Assembly (NCBI GenBank): GCA_944323135.1
Contig: CALURI010000005.1
Span: forward strand, 1 to 64,000
Source: Candidatus Gastranaerophilales bacterium
GTDB lineage: Bacteria; Cyanobacteriota; Vampirovibrionia; Gastranaerophilales; Gastranaerophilaceae
DNA length: 64,000 bases
Reading direction: 5' to 3'
Both the position numbers and the translations under genes were made by a program. Each line of letters opens with the position of its first letter. Positions within the stretch are counted from its first letter, which is position 1. Shown one piece after another: positions 25,370-34,971 of the stretch. The notes beneath the pieces are model-generated. The model did no database searches. It saw only the letters and a list, made by a program, of their open reading frames with translations, and was not told where the DNA came from.

Positions 25370-26173
25370 ATGGGAAACAAAAAACTTGCAGATATTGGTG
25401 TATTCGGCGGTTCAGGATTTTATAAATTCCTTGACAATATTGAAGAAGTGAAAGTTGAAACTCCTTACGGTATGCCGAGTGACAGCTTATTTATCGGAAA
25501 TGTAGGAGAACACAAAGTTGCATTTATGCCACGTCATGGAAGAAGTCATACTATTTTACCTCACTTAATTAATTACAGAGCAAACGTATGGGCAATGAAG
25601 TATGCCGGTTGCGAAAGAGTCATATCTCCTTGTGCGGCAGGAAGTTTACAAAAACACGTTAAACCTGGTGACTTTGTAATTTGTGATCAATTTGTAGATT
25701 GGACTGACGGAAGAAAATCAACATTCTTTGAAGGACCAATTGTTACACACCCATCAGCTGCTGATACTTACTGCCCTGAGCTAAGAGAATTAGCAATAAA
25801 AACAGGGAAAAAACTTGGCATAACTATTCACGAACAAGGAACAGTTGTTGTAATTAACGGACCAAGATTTTCTACAAAAGCTGAATCAAAATTTTTCACA
25901 AATCAAGGCTGGGAAGTTATTAATATGACTGCTTTCCCGGAAGCTTACCTTGTTAAAGAAATGGATATGTGTCCTTTAAATATTTCATTGATAACTGACT
26001 ATGATGCAGGCTTAGTCGGTGATGTGCCTCCAGTATCTCATCACGAAGTTATTCAGGTATTTGATTCAAATGTGTCTAATTTGAAAAATTTACTCTTCAA
26101 GATGATTGAAGAAATTCCTGCACAAAGAAATAATTGTAATTGTGCAAATACTAAAAAAAGTTCGCAATTATAA
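25370..26173 (+). CDS. mtnP: S-methyl-5'-thioadenosine phosphorylase
   Basis: The enzyme splits methylthioadenosine, the by-product of polyamine synthesis, into adenine and methylthioribose-1-phosphate. The 267-aa protein shows GVFGGSGFYKFL (phosphate loop), MPRHGRSHTILPHLINYRAN, and NMTAFPEAYL. The Asp-containing TDYDAG supports adenine-type nucleosides over guanosine or inosine, as in MTAP rather than PNP. GAGAGGA lies upstream of the ATG at 25370. Confidence 0.92.
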   Translation: MGNKKLADIGVFGGSGFYKFLDNIEEVKVETPYGMPSDSLFIGNVGEHKVAFMPRHGRSHTILPHLINYRANVWAMKYAGCERVISPCAAGSLQKHVKPGDFVICDQFVDWTDGRKSTFFEGPIVTHPSAADTYCPELRELAIKTGKKLGITIHEQGTVVVINGPRFSTKAESKFFTNQGWEVINMTAFPEAYLVKEMDMCPLNISLITDYDAGLVGDVPPVSHHEVIQVFDSNVSNLKNLLFKMIEEIPAQRNNCNCANTKKSSQL

Positions 26174-26192
26174 ATAGAATAACGGGTGATAT

Positions 26193-26462
26193 ATGATAAA
26201 TAATTTGATATTTGTAACAAACAGCTTTTTTCAAATATATTTCTGGCTTATTCTTGTCAGATGCCTTTTAAGTTTTATACCAAGTATTGATTGGTATAAA
26301 CAACCTTTTGAAGCATTAAAAGATTGTACCGATTTATATTTAAATTTATTTAGAAAAATTGTTCCTCCAATCGGAGGTTTGGATTTTTCTCCAATTATTG
26401 CAGTAATTGCGTTACAGATATTAAATTATTTAATTATCTATTTGCTTTTCTTGTTTAAATAA
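26193..26462 (+). CDS. YggT family membrane protein
   Basis: 89 aa with two hydrophobic helices and the family signature RCLLSFIP...DLYLNLFRKIVPPIGGLDFSPIIAVIALQIL. YggT proteins (Ycf19-like in cyanobacteria and plastids) are implicated in membrane organisation, cell shape or osmotic tolerance. The gene follows mtnP by 19 nt. Its 3' end overlaps the convergent kinase-like gene by 33 nt. Confidence 0.88.
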   Translation: MINNLIFVTNSFFQIYFWLILVRCLLSFIPSIDWYKQPFEALKDCTDLYLNLFRKIVPPIGGLDFSPIIAVIALQILNYLIIYLLFLFK

Positions 26463-27413
26463 TCTTAAAGCTTCTTGAATTTTATCTCTGTGAGGGGTTT
26501 TAGGATTGTTTAATTTGGGTTGAAGATTTTCTAAAAAGTTATTCAAATCTTTTTCGGAATTTCTGTGCATAAGTTTTTTAAAATATTTCAAGACAACTTT
26601 ATCTTTTATAAAGTTAGGATATTTTATACAACCTCCTACATCATAGATTTTCCCGTGAATAGCTTCATTTGTCGTATCAGTATAAAATATTTTAAACACA
26701 TTATCAATATCAAGCGGAGTTGTTGTTTTTGTATTTCTTATATCTGCTAATTCAGTTAAAGAATATCCTGATTCCAAATCAGAAATATAATGTTTTGTAA
26801 ACTGGGTTTTATCAAGTTTATGTCCGGCAATATTTTTTAAATAAGTCCAAAAATTAGCTTCTGCATAAACACCTTGAGAATTTGAAAGATCTCTTATAGT
26901 ACATTTTTTATTATGAAAAACTTTCAAAGCCTTATCGTGCATAATTCTTTGTTTTGTATTTTTATCATAAACAATAAGTTTATAAACATTTCCCCAGCAA
27001 CCTCTGTCAATGTAAGAAATATTGACTCTTATATTGTCAGGAACAATATCTTTTAACAGTTTATTAAAAAATTTCGAAAAATCTTTTTCTAAAAATTTTA
27101 AACTCTCAGGGGTTAAATCATTAAAATCGTAAGAAATAAGATTATCTGCTTTACATCTTTTATAGCAAGCTCTTAAATAAGTTGTCATATTTGACATAGC
27201 TCTGTAAAAAAGTTTTATATTTTGTTTCTTGTCTTTATCATTCCAAAGATTAATAATTTCATTTGGCAAATTCCCAACTATTTGACATTTTGTATTTGGC
27301 ACAAAAGCGTCATAGTTTCTGTACCCGAAATCAGCTTTAAAAAATCTTTTTAAACGCGACGGGTAACATTTTTCATAATTAACTTTCGGAATTTTGTTTA
27401 ACATATATTTCAT
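26430..27413 (-). CDS. kinase-like protein of unknown role
   Basis: The 327-aa protein has features resembling a eukaryotic-type kinase fold. A glycine-rich loop DRGCWGNVYKL at about 136-146 is followed by KALKVF (161-166) as the ATP-binding lysine strand and YAEANFW (183-189) as a possible alpha-C glutamate. YTDTTNEAIHGKIYDVGG at 244-261 could be the catalytic loop and metal-binding Asp (D246, N249, D258). There is no signal peptide or membrane helix, and no standard HRD or DFG. It may be a divergent kinase, a pseudokinase or an exported effector. The start has no strong ribosome site. Confidence 0.5.
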   Translation of the reverse strand: MKYMLNKIPKVNYEKCYPSRLKRFFKADFGYRNYDAFVPNTKCQIVGNLPNEIINLWNDKDKKQNIKLFYRAMSNMTTYLRACYKRCKADNLISYDFNDLTPESLKFLEKDFSKFFNKLLKDIVPDNIRVNISYIDRGCWGNVYKLIVYDKNTKQRIMHDKALKVFHNKKCTIRDLSNSQGVYAEANFWTYLKNIAGHKLDKTQFTKHYISDLESGYSLTELADIRNTKTTTPLDIDNVFKIFYTDTTNEAIHGKIYDVGGCIKYPNFIKDKVVLKYFKKLMHRNSEKDLNNFLENLQPKLNNPKTPHRDKIQEALRLFKQEKQIDN

Positions 27414-27453
27414 AATGAATATGAATATTTGAAATTGACAAAATAAATGATGC

Positions 27454-27482
27454 TTGTAAAAAAAGTTTACTTAATATATAAT
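27454..27482 (+). promoter_or_regulatory. trkA promoter implying a leaderless mRNA
   Basis: TTGTAA (27454-27459), a 17-nt spacer and perfect TATAAT (27477-27482) end 7 nt before an ATG at 27490. The longer in-frame ATG at 27481 falls inside the -10 box and so cannot be transcribed. Confidence 0.6.
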
Positions 27483-27489
27483 GCGGGTT

Positions 27490-28833
27490 ATGAAAATGGT
27501 GATATACGGTGCAACGGAAATTGGCTGTCTTTTGGCAACAGAATTTTTCGAAGACCATGACATAACAATAATCGATAAAGATGAAAACAGATCTGATGAA
27601 TTTGACAAACTGGATATAAGTTTTGTTGAAGGTAATGCTTCCAGTATTGATGTTTTAAACAATGCAGATATTAAGAATGCCGATATATTTATTGCTTGCA
27701 CAGGGATTGATGAAGCAAATATTGTTGCCTGTTTATCAGCTAAAAAATTCGGCGGAGTCAGAACAATTTGCTTTGTCAGTCGGGAAGAATACAAAAAAAC
27801 ACTAAATTTCGAAAAAAATAATGCAAATTTCTGTGATTTCTTTATCGATTATATAATTTGGCCCGAAGAACTCCTAACACAAGATATTTTTCGTATAGTG
27901 ACAGTTGCACACGCTCTTGATGTTGAGAACTTTGCAGACGGCAGAGCTAGGCTTTTGGAATACAAAGTTCAACCGTATCACCCAATTGTCGGGAAAAAAG
28001 TAAAAGACTGCGGATTTACAAAAAATACGCTTATGGTCGGTCTTACAAGAGAGTGCGAGCTTTTTATTCCCAACGGCGATACGGAAATTCAAGAGGGTGA
28101 TAAGCTTATATTTATGGGCACACCGCATTCTCTGGACATATTAGCAGGAACATTCTTCCATGAAAAAGAAATCGTAAAATCTGCTGCAATTATAGGCGGT
28201 GGCAATGTCGGCATGATGCTTGCCAGATCACTTGAAAAACTAAAAATTAAAACAAAAGTAATTGAAAAAGATTATGACAGATGCAAATTTCTGGCAGAAG
28301 AGCTTTCTAATACGCTTGTTATAAACGGAGACGGAACAAATCTCAAACTTCTTGACGAAGAGGAAATAGGCTCTGCCGATGTAGTGATAAGCGTTACAAA
28401 TAATGACGAAAAAAATCTTCTCTGCTCGCTTCTTGCAAAGCAGTTAGGAGTGAAACGCGTAATTGCAAGAGTGGCAAAAGTTGTTAATATTCCGCTTTTT
28501 GAAAAAGTAGGTATTGATATTGCCGTATCTCCAAAAAATTCTGCGATAAATGAAGTTAAAAATGATTTACAGGAAAATGATGTCGATATCCTTGCGACAG
28601 TCGAACAGGGACAGGGAGAAGTATTAGAAATATCAGTTCTTCCCGAATTTAACGGCAAAAAGGTTATGGAATTAAAATTCCCTGCGCGCGCAATTATCGG
28701 TGTAATATTGAGGCGGAATAACAATATCATTATTCCGTACGGTGAAACTCAAATATACACAGACGATATTCTTATAATATTTACGACATCAGAAAATGCT
28801 CAGGAAATAAAAGAATTTTTTAAGGTAAAGTGA
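27490..28833 (+). CDS. trkA: Trk potassium uptake NAD-binding subunit TrkA
   Basis: TrkA is the cytoplasmic regulatory ring of the Trk/Ktr K+ channel. The protein of about 447 aa has two RCK units, each an NAD-binding Rossmann fold followed by a TrkA-C domain: MVIYGATEIGCLLA at the N-terminus, and IIGGGNVGMMLARSL near the middle. It lies directly before trkH, 1 nt apart. I chose the ATG at 27490 because the better -10 box overlaps the longer start at 27481. Confidence 0.93.
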   Translation: MKMVIYGATEIGCLLATEFFEDHDITIIDKDENRSDEFDKLDISFVEGNASSIDVLNNADIKNADIFIACTGIDEANIVACLSAKKFGGVRTICFVSREEYKKTLNFEKNNANFCDFFIDYIIWPEELLTQDIFRIVTVAHALDVENFADGRARLLEYKVQPYHPIVGKKVKDCGFTKNTLMVGLTRECELFIPNGDTEIQEGDKLIFMGTPHSLDILAGTFFHEKEIVKSAAIIGGGNVGMMLARSLEKLKIKTKVIEKDYDRCKFLAEELSNTLVINGDGTNLKLLDEEEIGSADVVISVTNNDEKNLLCSLLAKQLGVKRVIARVAKVVNIPLFEKVGIDIAVSPKNSAINEVKNDLQENDVDILATVEQGQGEVLEISVLPEFNGKKVMELKFPARAIIGVILRRNNNIIIPYGETQIYTDDILIIFTTSENAQEIKEFFKVK

Positions 28834-28834
28834 T

Positions 28835-30304
28835 ATGCGCTTAAATTATCTTGCAAAGGCAATAGGATTAACCATGATTTATATAGGGGTTGTAACTTTA
28901 ACACCTATAATTACGGCTTTATATTACCACGATTTTAATTCAATACTTCCGTTTGTTACAGCAGGAACAATTTCTGCTTTTTTCGGCTGGCTTTTTATGA
29001 AGCTTGTACCGAACACCGAAGAGCTTGAAAATTTAAACGATATAAAAAAAGCAGAAGCTCTTTTTATAGTAGCGGTATCATGGGTTATCTTCGGTATAGT
29101 AGCGGGAATTCCCTATCTTTTCTATGGAATATCTCCTCTAAATGCGATGTTTGAATCGGTATCAGGCATAACTACTACAGGAGCAACCATTTTAACTGAC
29201 TTTGATTATCCCAAAACATTTTTTTTCTGGCGCTCATTGACACAATGGCTGGGCGGTTTGGGAATTATCGTTTTGTTCGTTGCAATTCTTCCTCAGTTTG
29301 CCGTAGCCGGCAGGCAGATGTTTTTTGCCGAAGCCCCCGGGCCTACAGAAGACAAATTTACTCCAAGAATAAGAAATACAGCTTCTGCATTATGGAAAGT
29401 TTATGCAGGATTAACATTATTAAATATTATATTTCTGGTAATTGCAGGGATGCCGAAATTTGATGCGGTATGCAACTCTTTTTCAACACTTTCCGCAGCA
29501 GGTTTTTCTCCTAACCCGCAGAGTATTATGGGTTATCATTCAAACCTGATTAACTGGATAACTATAATTTTTATGTTTCTGGCCGGCGCAAGCTTTAATA
29601 TTCAATATAAGGCAATAGTTCAAAAAAATCCTTTAGTTCTCTTTAAAAACGAAGAGTTTAAACTGTATTTCTCTCTTGTAATGATAATGGCAGTATTAAT
29701 TACAATTTCACTTATTATAAACACTCATTACGGAGTATTTCAGGGATTTACGGATGCTTTGTATCAGGTAGTAAGCATTACAACATCAACGGGAAGTGCA
29801 AATGTTGATTTTGTACAATGGGATTATGTCTCAAAAGTTCTTTTGTTCATTGTAATGTTTATGGGCTCGTGCTCGGGTTCTGCAGGCGGCGGCATAAAAA
29901 TGGTGCGCTGGCTTATTGTTTACAAGGCAATGAAAAGCGAACTTTTAAGAATTTTGCACCCGAATGCAATTATTAATATTAAAGTTGATAACAAAAGTGT
30001 TCCGGCAGAAGTTACAAGACAAATTGTAGTTTATGTATTTTATTACTTTATAATTTTTGGGATTACATCAATAATAATTGCAATTCTTGAACACAACAGC
30101 ATAATAGGTCTTGCTGGAAGTATAACGGCACTCGGCAACATCGGCCCCGGATTTGAACAGCTTACAGGGCCTATGGGAAGTTTTAACGGAATACATCCCG
30201 CAAGCAAATGTATAATGATTTTTAATATGCTTGTCGGACGTCTTGAATTAATTCCGTTTTTGGTAATGTTGCAAAAAGATTTTTGGTCTTTAAAAGATAA
30301 TTAA
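28835..30304 (+). CDS. trkH: Trk potassium uptake transmembrane subunit TrkH
   Basis: The 489-aa protein has about ten hydrophobic helices and the four K+ selectivity-filter loops of the TrkH family; SGITTTGATIL, SAAGFSP, TTSTGSANVDF and ALGNIGPGF contain the filter glycines. It imports K+ with trkA immediately upstream. The start has AAGG in front. Confidence 0.95.
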   Translation: MRLNYLAKAIGLTMIYIGVVTLTPIITALYYHDFNSILPFVTAGTISAFFGWLFMKLVPNTEELENLNDIKKAEALFIVAVSWVIFGIVAGIPYLFYGISPLNAMFESVSGITTTGATILTDFDYPKTFFFWRSLTQWLGGLGIIVLFVAILPQFAVAGRQMFFAEAPGPTEDKFTPRIRNTASALWKVYAGLTLLNIIFLVIAGMPKFDAVCNSFSTLSAAGFSPNPQSIMGYHSNLINWITIIFMFLAGASFNIQYKAIVQKNPLVLFKNEEFKLYFSLVMIMAVLITISLIINTHYGVFQGFTDALYQVVSITTSTGSANVDFVQWDYVSKVLLFIVMFMGSCSGSAGGGIKMVRWLIVYKAMKSELLRILHPNAIINIKVDNKSVPAEVTRQIVVYVFYYFIIFGITSIIIAILEHNSIIGLAGSITALGNIGPGFEQLTGPMGSFNGIHPASKCIMIFNMLVGRLELIPFLVMLQKDFWSLKDN

Positions 30305-30393
30305 AAACATTAAAACATTTCATATTCATAAATGATTGAAATGAACAAAATCTGTGATTTAATCGTTATATTATTGTAACGAGGAATTTTAAT

Positions 30394-31839
30394 TTGAAAT
30401 TTAATATAAAACTCTTAGCGCTAACAATTTGTTTATGTTTTACAGCAATATCAACCTCAGCGATTGAACAGATGAGCGTTGAAAAAAATGCTATTTTAAA
30501 TATTAAAGATTGTATTGAAATTGCATTACACAACAGCCCTTTAATAAAAAAATCCCGCTACAATTATGGACTTGCTAAGGGTAATCTTGGAATTGCCAAA
30601 TCCGAATATTTTCCGACATTAGGCATAGGAACAGGATATAACCTTACTGATAATAAAAATAACAGAAATTCAACGAGTTCAAACATTTATTCTGCCGAAG
30701 CAAATATAAACCAGCTTATCTGGAATTTCGGCAAAACAAATGCAAATATCAGAATGTATAATTTTGACAGAATGGCAGCACTTTATGAATTTGAAGATAC
30801 AGTTTTACAAACGATATTTGGGGTTAAAACAAATTATTACGGGGTTTTGGCAGCAAAAGCGACTTTGGATGTAAACAGAGCAAATGTTCAAATAAATGAA
30901 AGAAACTACCAAAGAACAAAAGCGTATTTTGATGAAGGGATCAGATCAAAAATTGATTTGGTTAATGCAGAAGTAAATTTAAGTGATTCAAAAGTTACTC
31001 TTGTAGAATCCGAAAAAGCATACAAAAATGCCTTAGTACAACTTAATAATTCAATGTACATAGCTTTTGCTCCTGAATATGAAATCGAAAACACGGAAAC
31101 ATTCAACTTTCAAAACAATTATGTACCCGTTAATTTAGAAAAAATTGATGAAAAAAGAGATTTAAGCAAACCACCCAAAGATGTCGGGGATGCTTTTTTA
31201 ACTTCACATGTTGAAAAAATTAACGTACTTGATAATTACAAATTTCAACCTTTTCCGTATACATTTGAAGAAGCAGTAAACCTTGCATACAAAAACAGAC
31301 CTGATTTAAAAGCCTATGATGCTACATTAAAAGCAATGAAAGAATCTTTAAAATATACAAAACGAGAATACTTACCAGAAATAAACGCAACAGCAGGATA
31401 CGGTTACAGAGACCAATACAATACAAATTCATTTAATGTAGGAATAAATCTTTCAACTTCTGTTAATATAAAAGGACAAAAACATAAAATTGATAATGCA
31501 AAAATTCAGGTAGACTTAGCACAAAATGAAATAGATCAAGCTAAACAAGATATCTACTTTGAAGTTCAAAATCTTTATATTACAATGATGCAATTAGAAA
31601 AACAAATACCGCTTCTGGCAGTAAAAGTAAAACAAACTCTTGAAAACTTTGAACTAGCAGATGGCAGATATGCTGTCGGGTTAGGCGATTACATTCAACT
31701 ACAAGATGCAAAGGTCAATTATAATAATGCTCAAGTATCTTATGTTCAAACAGTTTACAATTATAACGTTGCTAGAGCAAATCTTGAAAAAGCAATTGCA
31801 TTACCGCAAGAAGTTACAACATCAATAGAGGATAAATAA
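30394..31839 (+). CDS. tolC: TolC-family outer-membrane channel
   Basis: The 481-aa protein starts at a TTG with GAGGA 8 nt upstream and carries a signal peptide ending STSAIE. Two OEP repeats follow, rich in long helices with heptads, as in the trimeric TolC tunnel: one at NSPLIKKSRYNYGLAKGNLG, one at NRPDLKAYDATLKA. It is the first gene of a complete tripartite efflux operon: the next ATG overlaps its stop. Confidence 0.92.
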   Translation: MKFNIKLLALTICLCFTAISTSAIEQMSVEKNAILNIKDCIEIALHNSPLIKKSRYNYGLAKGNLGIAKSEYFPTLGIGTGYNLTDNKNNRNSTSSNIYSAEANINQLIWNFGKTNANIRMYNFDRMAALYEFEDTVLQTIFGVKTNYYGVLAAKATLDVNRANVQINERNYQRTKAYFDEGIRSKIDLVNAEVNLSDSKVTLVESEKAYKNALVQLNNSMYIAFAPEYEIENTETFNFQNNYVPVNLEKIDEKRDLSKPPKDVGDAFLTSHVEKINVLDNYKFQPFPYTFEEAVNLAYKNRPDLKAYDATLKAMKESLKYTKREYLPEINATAGYGYRDQYNTNSFNVGINLSTSVNIKGQKHKIDNAKIQVDLAQNEIDQAKQDIYFEVQNLYITMMQLEKQIPLLAVKVKQTLENFELADGRYAVGLGDYIQLQDAKVNYNNAQVSYVQTVYNYNVARANLEKAIALPQEVTTSIEDK

Positions 31840-33023
31840 TGCTTTACAAGGACTATTTACAAAAAATAAAAAATTTAAAAAAAAGACATATAATTACAGG
31901 AATTGTTATAACAGCAGTATTAACAACAGGCATAATATGTTATACAAACAGTAAAAAAGTAAAATATCAAACAAAACCTATTAAACGCTGTACAATAACA
32001 GAATTTGTAGAAGCTTCAGGTACAATTAACCCTGTAAATACAGTCAGTGTAGGTTCAACCGTATCAGGATTGATAAAAGAAATCTATGTTGACTATAACG
32101 ATGTTGTAAAAAAGGGTCAAATACTTGCACAAATAGATCCGGCGAACTTTGAAGCCACAGTTCAACAAAATCAAGCCCAAATTAATAATGCACAGGCGAA
32201 TGTCGCAAAACTTCAAGCAATAGCTGATTTTGACAGACAACAATATATAAGATACAAAAATCTTTATGCAAAAAACTTTGTCGCAAAAAGTGAACTTGAT
32301 GAAAAGTACAGCACCTACAAATCAGATCTTGCTCAAATCAGTGCAGCAAGAGCACAAATCAACCAATACCAAGCATCTTTAAGGACAGCAATGACAAACC
32401 TTGGTTATACTAAAATTATTGCTCCTGTAGACGGTACAATAATTTCAAGAGAAATTGACCTTGGTTCTCCGGTTGCTGCAAGTTTCCAAGCTCCTGAACT
32501 TTTCACAATAGCACAAGACTTGACAAAAATGCAGATTGAAGTAAGCGTTTCAGAAGCAGATATCGGAAATGTTCAAGAAGGGCAAGATGTAACATATACA
32601 GTTGACGGCTATCCTAACATGAATTTTAAAGGAAAAGTAACCCAAGTAAGACTCTCCCCGACGACTGAATCTAATGTTGTAACTTATACTGTAATTGTTG
32701 ATGTTAATAACGAAGATTTAAAACTAAAACCGGGAATGACTGCTAATGTATCTATCATAACAGACAAAAGTGAAAATGTTCTGTGTGCACCGAACATTGC
32801 ACTTAAATTTACACCTGATATAAACGGCCCGAAATATAAAAACCAAGGTATATGGATTCTTGAAAAGGGCAAACCAAAAAGAATTGAAATAAAAACAGGT
32901 GCAAATAATGATTCAAATACAGAAATAATTTCCGATACTTTAAATGAAGGCACCGAAGTTATTACCGAAATAAAAAGCAAAAATGCCAAACAAGACGGCA
33001 GAATGCGCGTTCCGAGGTTGTAA
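31839..33023 (+). CDS. macA: MacA-like periplasmic adaptor of a MacB ABC exporter
   Basis: 394 aa with an N-terminal membrane anchor (IITGIVITAVLTTGIICYT), a lipoyl half-motif ASGTINPVNTVSVGSTVSGL, an alpha-helical hairpin (about residues 95-185) that would dock to TolC, the second lipoyl part (TKIIAPVDGTIISREIDLGS) and beta-barrel segments. It joins TolC to the MacB ABC transporter. The ATG overlaps the TolC stop by 1 nt. Confidence 0.92.
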   Translation: MLYKDYLQKIKNLKKRHIITGIVITAVLTTGIICYTNSKKVKYQTKPIKRCTITEFVEASGTINPVNTVSVGSTVSGLIKEIYVDYNDVVKKGQILAQIDPANFEATVQQNQAQINNAQANVAKLQAIADFDRQQYIRYKNLYAKNFVAKSELDEKYSTYKSDLAQISAARAQINQYQASLRTAMTNLGYTKIIAPVDGTIISREIDLGSPVAASFQAPELFTIAQDLTKMQIEVSVSEADIGNVQEGQDVTYTVDGYPNMNFKGKVTQVRLSPTTESNVVTYTVIVDVNNEDLKLKPGMTANVSIITDKSENVLCAPNIALKFTPDINGPKYKNQGIWILEKGKPKRIEIKTGANNDSNTEIISDTLNEGTEVITEIKSKNAKQDGRMRVPRL

Positions 33024-33026
33024 AAA

Positions 33027-33731
33027 ATGAGTCTGATTGAAGTAAAAGATGCAATAAAAACTTATCAGACAGGAGAAGACTGTTTTAATGCTTTAAATTG
33101 CGTTTCCCTATCAGTTGACTCAGGTGAATTTGTCGCGATAATGGGCGCCTCAGGCTCAGGCAAATCGACATTTATGAATATGCTCGGCACACTTGATAAA
33201 CCAAATTCAGGCAGTTACTTTCTTGACGGGATTGATATGCTCTCACTGGATACAGACAATCTTGCAAAAGTAAGAAATGAAAAAATGGGTTTTGTCTTTC
33301 AGGGATTTAACTTAATATCCAGAACAACAGCACTTGAAAATGTTGAACTTCCTATGGTGTATAAAGGCATCTCTGAAGAAGAAAGAGTTATCAAAGCCAA
33401 AGAAGCATTAAAAATAGTAGGCTTGGAGAATCGGGAAGATCATATGCCAAATCAAATGTCAGGCGGTCAACAACAAAGAGTTGCTATTGCCCGTGCAATA
33501 GTAAATGATCCTCCGCTTATTCTTGCAGATGAACCTACAGGTAACTTAGATACAAAAACAAGTATTGAAGTTATGGAATTTTTCGTAAATCTCAATAAAA
33601 AAATGGGTAAAACTATTGTTCTTGTAACTCACGAACCTGATATCGCACAATATTGCAAACGGGTTGTAAGATTTAAAGACGGAAATATAATTTCTGATGA
33701 AATAAACACACATACAACAATTCCATATTAA
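33027..33731 (+). CDS. MacB-type ABC transporter ATP-binding protein
   Basis: The 234-aa ATPase has Walker A GASGSGKSTFMNMLG, Q-loop FVFQGFNLI, the ABC signature MSGGQQQRVAIARA and Walker B LILADEPTGNLD. It belongs to the LolD/MacB subfamily that works as a mechanotransmission transporter rather than pumping substrate through the membrane. In E. coli MacB this domain is fused to the permease; here it is a separate gene (12 nt before it). GAGGT is upstream. Confidence 0.95.
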   Translation: MSLIEVKDAIKTYQTGEDCFNALNCVSLSVDSGEFVAIMGASGSGKSTFMNMLGTLDKPNSGSYFLDGIDMLSLDTDNLAKVRNEKMGFVFQGFNLISRTTALENVELPMVYKGISEEERVIKAKEALKIVGLENREDHMPNQMSGGQQQRVAIARAIVNDPPLILADEPTGNLDTKTSIEVMEFFVNLNKKMGKTIVLVTHEPDIAQYCKRVVRFKDGNIISDEINTHTTIPY

Positions 33732-33743
33732 AAAAGGATAAAA

Positions 33744-34970
33744 ATGATAGATTTCAAATCATTGGTAAAAATGGCGATTGTATCGCTTAAAATAAACAAA
33801 ATGCGCTCAATTCTGACAAGTTTGGGTATTATTATCGGCGTCAGCGCTGTTATTATAATGCTTGCTATAGGTACAGGCGCAAGCGAACGTGTAAAAAAAG
33901 ATATGGAATCTATGGGAAGTAATATTCTTACAATCCGTTCAGCTTCAGCCAAGTCAGGTGGTGTCAGAATGGGTATGGGAACAAAACCGACACTTACAAT
34001 TAAAGATGCAAAAGCAATTGCAAAAAACGCAAGAGGAGTTTCTGCTGTTGCATCTGTAAGTTCAGAATCCAAACAACTTACCTATAGTAATCAAAACTGG
34101 GCAACAACTGTTTACGGTATAGATCCGGAGTATTTATATATAAAAAATTATGAAGTCAATTCAGGCAGAGGATTTGTAAGAGAGGATATAAAAAATTCCG
34201 CAAAAGTTACTGTAATTGGTGCCACTGTTGCTGCAGAACTTTTCGGGGATCTTGACCCTATTGACAGAACAATAAGAGTAGGAGGAATTCCTTTTAGAGT
34301 AATAGGAACATTAAAATCAAAAGGCAGTATGGGACCGATGGATCAGGATGATTTGATATTTATTCCAATAACAACAGCTCAGAAAAAAGTTTTTGGTACA
34401 GTATTTCCAGGAACAGTTTCTATGATTGTCGTAAAAGGTTCTGATCCTGATGATGTTTCACTTGCTCAACAAGATATAGAAGAATTACTTGTTGCAAGAC
34501 ACAGAATAGGCAAAAATCAAGAAAATGATTTTGAAATAAGAAATTCGGCAGAATTTCAAGAAAAAATGAAATCAACAGTTCAAACATTTGCAATACTTTT
34601 AGCTTCAATTGCATCAGTATCACTTCTTGTAGGCGGGATAGGGATTATGAATATTATGCTTGTATCAGTAACGGAACGTACAAAAGAAATAGGCATCAGA
34701 ATGGCAATTGGGGCAAAACCATCCGATATTAGAATACAATTTTTAATAGAATCATTTTTGCTTTCAATAATTGGAGGTCTTATCGGAGTAGCTGTCGGAG
34801 TAATCTGCGCACAAATAGTACAAATTACAGGTGTAATGACTGTATCAATATCGTTATTTTCTATTTTTCTTTCTCTGGGATTTTCAGGAGCAATAGGAGT
34901 TTTATTCGGCTATTACCCAGCATACAAAGCATCTTTATTAAATCCTATTGATGCTCTAAGATATGAATAA
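33744..34970 (+). CDS. macB: MacB-type ABC transporter permease
   Basis: The 408-aa protein has one N-terminal helix (SILTSLGIIIGVSAVIIMLAIG), a large periplasmic MacB-PCD domain, and three C-terminal helices of the FtsX type (from GGIGIMNIMLVSVTERTKEIGI). With the ATPase, MacA and TolC it forms a four-protein exporter, possibly for peptides, toxins, antibiotics or siderophores; substrate is unknown. AAGGA is upstream. Confidence 0.94.
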   Translation: MIDFKSLVKMAIVSLKINKMRSILTSLGIIIGVSAVIIMLAIGTGASERVKKDMESMGSNILTIRSASAKSGGVRMGMGTKPTLTIKDAKAIAKNARGVSAVASVSSESKQLTYSNQNWATTVYGIDPEYLYIKNYEVNSGRGFVREDIKNSAKVTVIGATVAAELFGDLDPIDRTIRVGGIPFRVIGTLKSKGSMGPMDQDDLIFIPITTAQKKVFGTVFPGTVSMIVVKGSDPDDVSLAQQDIEELLVARHRIGKNQENDFEIRNSAEFQEKMKSTVQTFAILLASIASVSLLVGGIGIMNIMLVSVTERTKEIGIRMAIGAKPSDIRIQFLIESFLLSIIGGLIGVAVGVICAQIVQITGVMTVSISLFSIFLSLGFSGAIGVLFGYYPAYKASLLNPIDALRYE

Positions 34971-34971
34971 T

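Noticed and set aside
27481-27489. trkA start at ATG 27481
   Set aside because: It overlaps the perfect -10 box TATAAT, so the codon would lie upstream of the transcript.
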